From Strongylocentrotus purpuratus (Eukaryota > Echinodermata > Echinoidea > Camarodonta > Strongylocentrotidae): a stretch of 64,000 nucleotides of DNA. A program made the position numbers and the translations under genes. The stretch lies in the NCBI RefSeq assembly GCF_000002235.5, contig NW_022145597.1, forward strand, positions 22,388,923 to 22,452,922. The letters are read 5' to 3'. The notes under the pieces are model-generated. The model had not been told where the DNA came from, ran no database searches, and saw only the letters and a list, made by a program, of their open reading frames with translations. Every line of letters starts with the position of its first letter. Positions within the stretch are counted from its first letter, which is position 1. This document shows positions 61,236 to 64,000 of this stretch, piece after piece.

Positions 61236-62560
61236 TTAAAGCAGAACATTAAGATGGTGACAAGAAGAAAGAAAATTCTAATAATAGAATACAAGGACAT
61301 TTCATGAATCCCAATATGCTGACTTCATGACATAATTACCCATCAAGGTCATTATAGCTTCTATGAACTAATCAAGATTTCCTCTACCTTAACACTATCC
61401 GGAAGTCGGAGTTATGATACATGACACGATGGCCGTGCCGAGTCCAACGTTTTTTTTCCAAAGGCTTCAAGCCAACAGATGGACAAATAAATTTTAGTTA
61501 AAAACATTAAATGTATCATTAAAATGTTAAATTAAGAAATAAATTATTTGATGAATTAATGTTTTTAAAAAATAGATAAATAAATCATAAAATCAAATAA
61601 TTAAAATAAATTATTGTAAATGACATTGATGAAAAAAATAAATTTGTGATTGAATTCATCGACAACATTTGAAATTTCTTTAAAGATCATGGCAAATCGT
61701 CAAAAGACCATTTTCGTAATGTTGTCAAACTTAATTAATAACTCTATGTTAAAATGCTAATTTACAAATGATTTCATTTACCTGTAATGAATATTATTGT
61801 ATTCCAATAGTAAGAATGCGAATGGCATCCAGTAATTGTTGGACAAACAATATGGCTTTAAATTTGATTACATAACGAAAATGGCCTATTGCATTAAATC
61901 CTTCTGCCCGTAATGCATCCACCTCTTTTAATCTCCCCCCCCCCACCCTCTTCCTTCCAATCTCAAATCTGCGGCACTAAACAAATCAAGTTTTCACCTC
62001 ATCGTGTGATGTGTGGTTTAACCTGTCAGTATAACCGATGACAAGTATTGACCGTTAAAAAGATAATTTTGAAGGTCCCTTTATGAGTAAGAAAATCTGG
62101 TTCATGGTTATTTCATCGCAATGCGGTAAAGAGATAACTCGGTAAGGTCACTAGCAGGCCGAATCCAATACTACAAGGGAATTTAAAGGCTAAGGACGAG
62201 GGTAGGAGGATAAGAAGGAAAAAGGGGGCAAAATTAACTAACCCAGCTAGGAAGTGTGCACCTCCTCATGGCGATTAAAAAATATTTAAAAAATCAAGAC
62301 GATGGCGGCTCTCGCTCTTAATTGCGCGGATTTGAATTTTCAAGATTGTAAATTTTATAAGCAAATGAAGCGAGAGAGGCAAAACTCTCACATTTTATCA
62401 CGGTGACAATTAAAGTTTATCATCAGAATATTCGATATAAGATACAAAACTTACAAAAACGCAACAATCTAAGTACATCTCGCACGTGTAATGAGTGCGG
62501 ACATATTCCTGTTGCGCACGAAGTGTCATTTGGTCTGCGCTATTACCTCCACCCTCAAGT
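61236..62560. other. AT-rich intergenic DNA
   Basis: Very AT-rich around 61480-61640 with many AAATAAAT words. A C-run is at 61938-61945. No gene seen. Confidence 0.5.
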
Positions 62561-63320
62561 CTATTCGTGACATCCTGTGTATGCACCGTTTATATTCAAA
62601 GCATTACTTGCCGTATTCATTTTGAAAGCTACGGACGCAGTCGTACTTCAGGCAAATGACATCTCGTGTGCAATTCAACATAGTTATACTGAAGTGATTG
62701 TACTTGAACGCCTTTATACGCGAACGTCAAATCTAATTGCACCTCAAGGGAGTGAAGGGGGGGGGGGGGGCTTCTATTATAAGCCCGTCGCGATCCAGGC
62801 GTCAATCGGATTACGTTAATAACTGCGCTAATTCAGCTCGGAAGACAGTTAGACCTTACGCCAGTAATTCAACGCAGTGTTTGCACTACATTAGCTTTCT
62901 TCAAAGGAAAACGCTGTTCTCATGTGTCGCGTCAAAGGCCACATCAGGCGCTGACGCAGCCTTGCGCCAGCGAAATGGCACCGTGTATAGCACGCGCATT
63001 AGAACATTGGCATGACTACGATGAATGAATCAAACGCATTCCTGCGCGAACATGAAGGAGCACCTCCTGCGTGTATGTATTGGGGGCTTTGATTTTCTTA
63101 GATACATAATTGTAGAATTGTAAAATATTGTTAGCCTCACGTGGCTCAAAATAGCCCGAATCAATCACTGACGCAGTGCAACGTAAGATAAACGACGCTA
63201 CGTGTACAATACGCACTGTGGCGCAGCTAGTGAAGTGAACGCTTCCACGCAATCGTACGCGAACGTCAATATCAAGGTTAACCTTGTATGTGTATTACCG
63301 GGGGCTCATCAGGGCCTTTA
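62561..63320. other. CpG-containing block of unknown nature
   Basis: Richer in CpG than its surroundings, with repeated words such as ACGCGAACGTCAA (62717, 63254), GACGCAG and GCGCCAGCG. Short frames only; none recognised. Confidence 0.35.
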
Positions 63321-63879
63321 TTAAATGCGATACTTTGTGGGGCTTTTATTTACATGTACTGCTAGATCGCTTCTTCCGCAACACGAGCAATGAAGGTGGG
63401 CGGGGCTTCCGTTTGTGGCGACTTGTTATTGATGATTCGAAGAAAAACTAGGGAATTTTGGTTTAGGGTTATGATAAGTGGCAATTTGCCCTGCTCTGGA
63501 TCTAAGGAACCTTGACGCAGTCCACTTCCCTCCACTTTGATAAATGATGGTTTCTTAAAATTTGGCAATTTGTTTTCGTTAGGACCTTTAACCATGTCCA
63601 CTTTCGATATAGGCCTACTTAATATTATCATACTTTTGTTTGCCTCAGTAGGGCAATTGTGATTCGAATTCGCTTAATTTTTATTAAAAATCTTCCCGAT
63701 CAATAGATTTTTGTGAAATGAAGTCCTTTTCTGTTTTGTAGTTAAAACAAAATGTTTCTTTAATCAATTTTTGCCTCTGTCTTCATGGCCTTGAAACATT
63801 TCCTATCATTCGCAATAAATTGATATTCAACATAATTTCATTTGTGTACAATCATATTTTCATGAAGACGAATTCGACA

Positions 63880-63945
63880 ATGTTCCCTTTCCCTTAAGGG
63901 ACTTCGGTGAAAAGCGCTTTATAAGCACTATTATTATTAGTCAAA
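63880..63945 (+). repeat. SINE-like 3' end
   Basis: GGGACTTCGGTGAAAAGCGC, CTTTATAAGCAC, then TTATTATTA: the same tail motif as the minus strand of 49270-49380. Confidence 0.5.
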
Positions 63946-64000
63946 CATGCACAAATAATTTGACCGCTTTTATCTCCGTTGATTCAATTTATGACGAAAG

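Noticed and set aside
60630-61300. Lys/Arg-rich and Ser/Phe-rich open frames
   Set aside because: Composition of the GAA purine tract; no initiation or conservation signal.

Overview
The window is metazoan nuclear DNA. Genes are sparse and split by introns, repeats are dense, and small non-autonomous transposons, tRNA-derived SINEs and LINE relics are abundant. The repeat style (TTAA-flanked small elements, G-rich small hAT-like elements, many TACATGTA words) together with a single group I PAK gene suggests an echinoderm, probably a sea urchin. The species is an inference.

Region 1 (about 1-36000, + strand) is one gene, a group I p21-activated kinase (PAK1/2/3 type). Thirteen coding exons between 11311 and 35881 join in phase into a 542-residue protein with an Nck-type proline motif, CRIB/autoinhibitory segment, PIX-binding-like motif and complete kinase domain. 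A possible upstream first exon (1192-1261) would join in frame and add 27 residues. The introns carry tRNA-derived SINEs, several families of TTAA-flanked small elements and a 10.1-kb intron holding a complete-looking hAT transposon (19605-22473) with an intact 696-residue transposase. That hAT sits inside a smaller TTAA-flanked element. Two later introns contain decayed tandem copies of the neighbouring PAK exons (29671-30620 and 33545-34690).

Region 2 (about 36000-42100) has no recognisable gene. It holds the PAK 3' flank, a GAT microsatellite (40087-40470) and a GAT-derived minisatellite (40885-41915) that is open in several frames.

Region 3 (about 42100-55750) is a large inverted duplication carrying two divergent, intronless-looking arylamine N-acetyltransferase (NAT) genes, 47220-48179 on the minus strand and 51275-52198 on the plus strand. 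Both keep the Cys-His-Asp triad. Part of the inter-gene segment is copied a third time in direct orientation (54345-55733). Comparing the copies reveals filled and empty sites for three small transposons and a deletion of about 4.45 kb in the right arm. LINE relics and other repeats fill the left arm.

Region 4 (55750-64000) is repeat-rich intergenic DNA: SINE and LINE fragments, GA/GAA purine tracts, AT-rich stretches and a CpG-containing block near 62500-63300. No gene is supported there.
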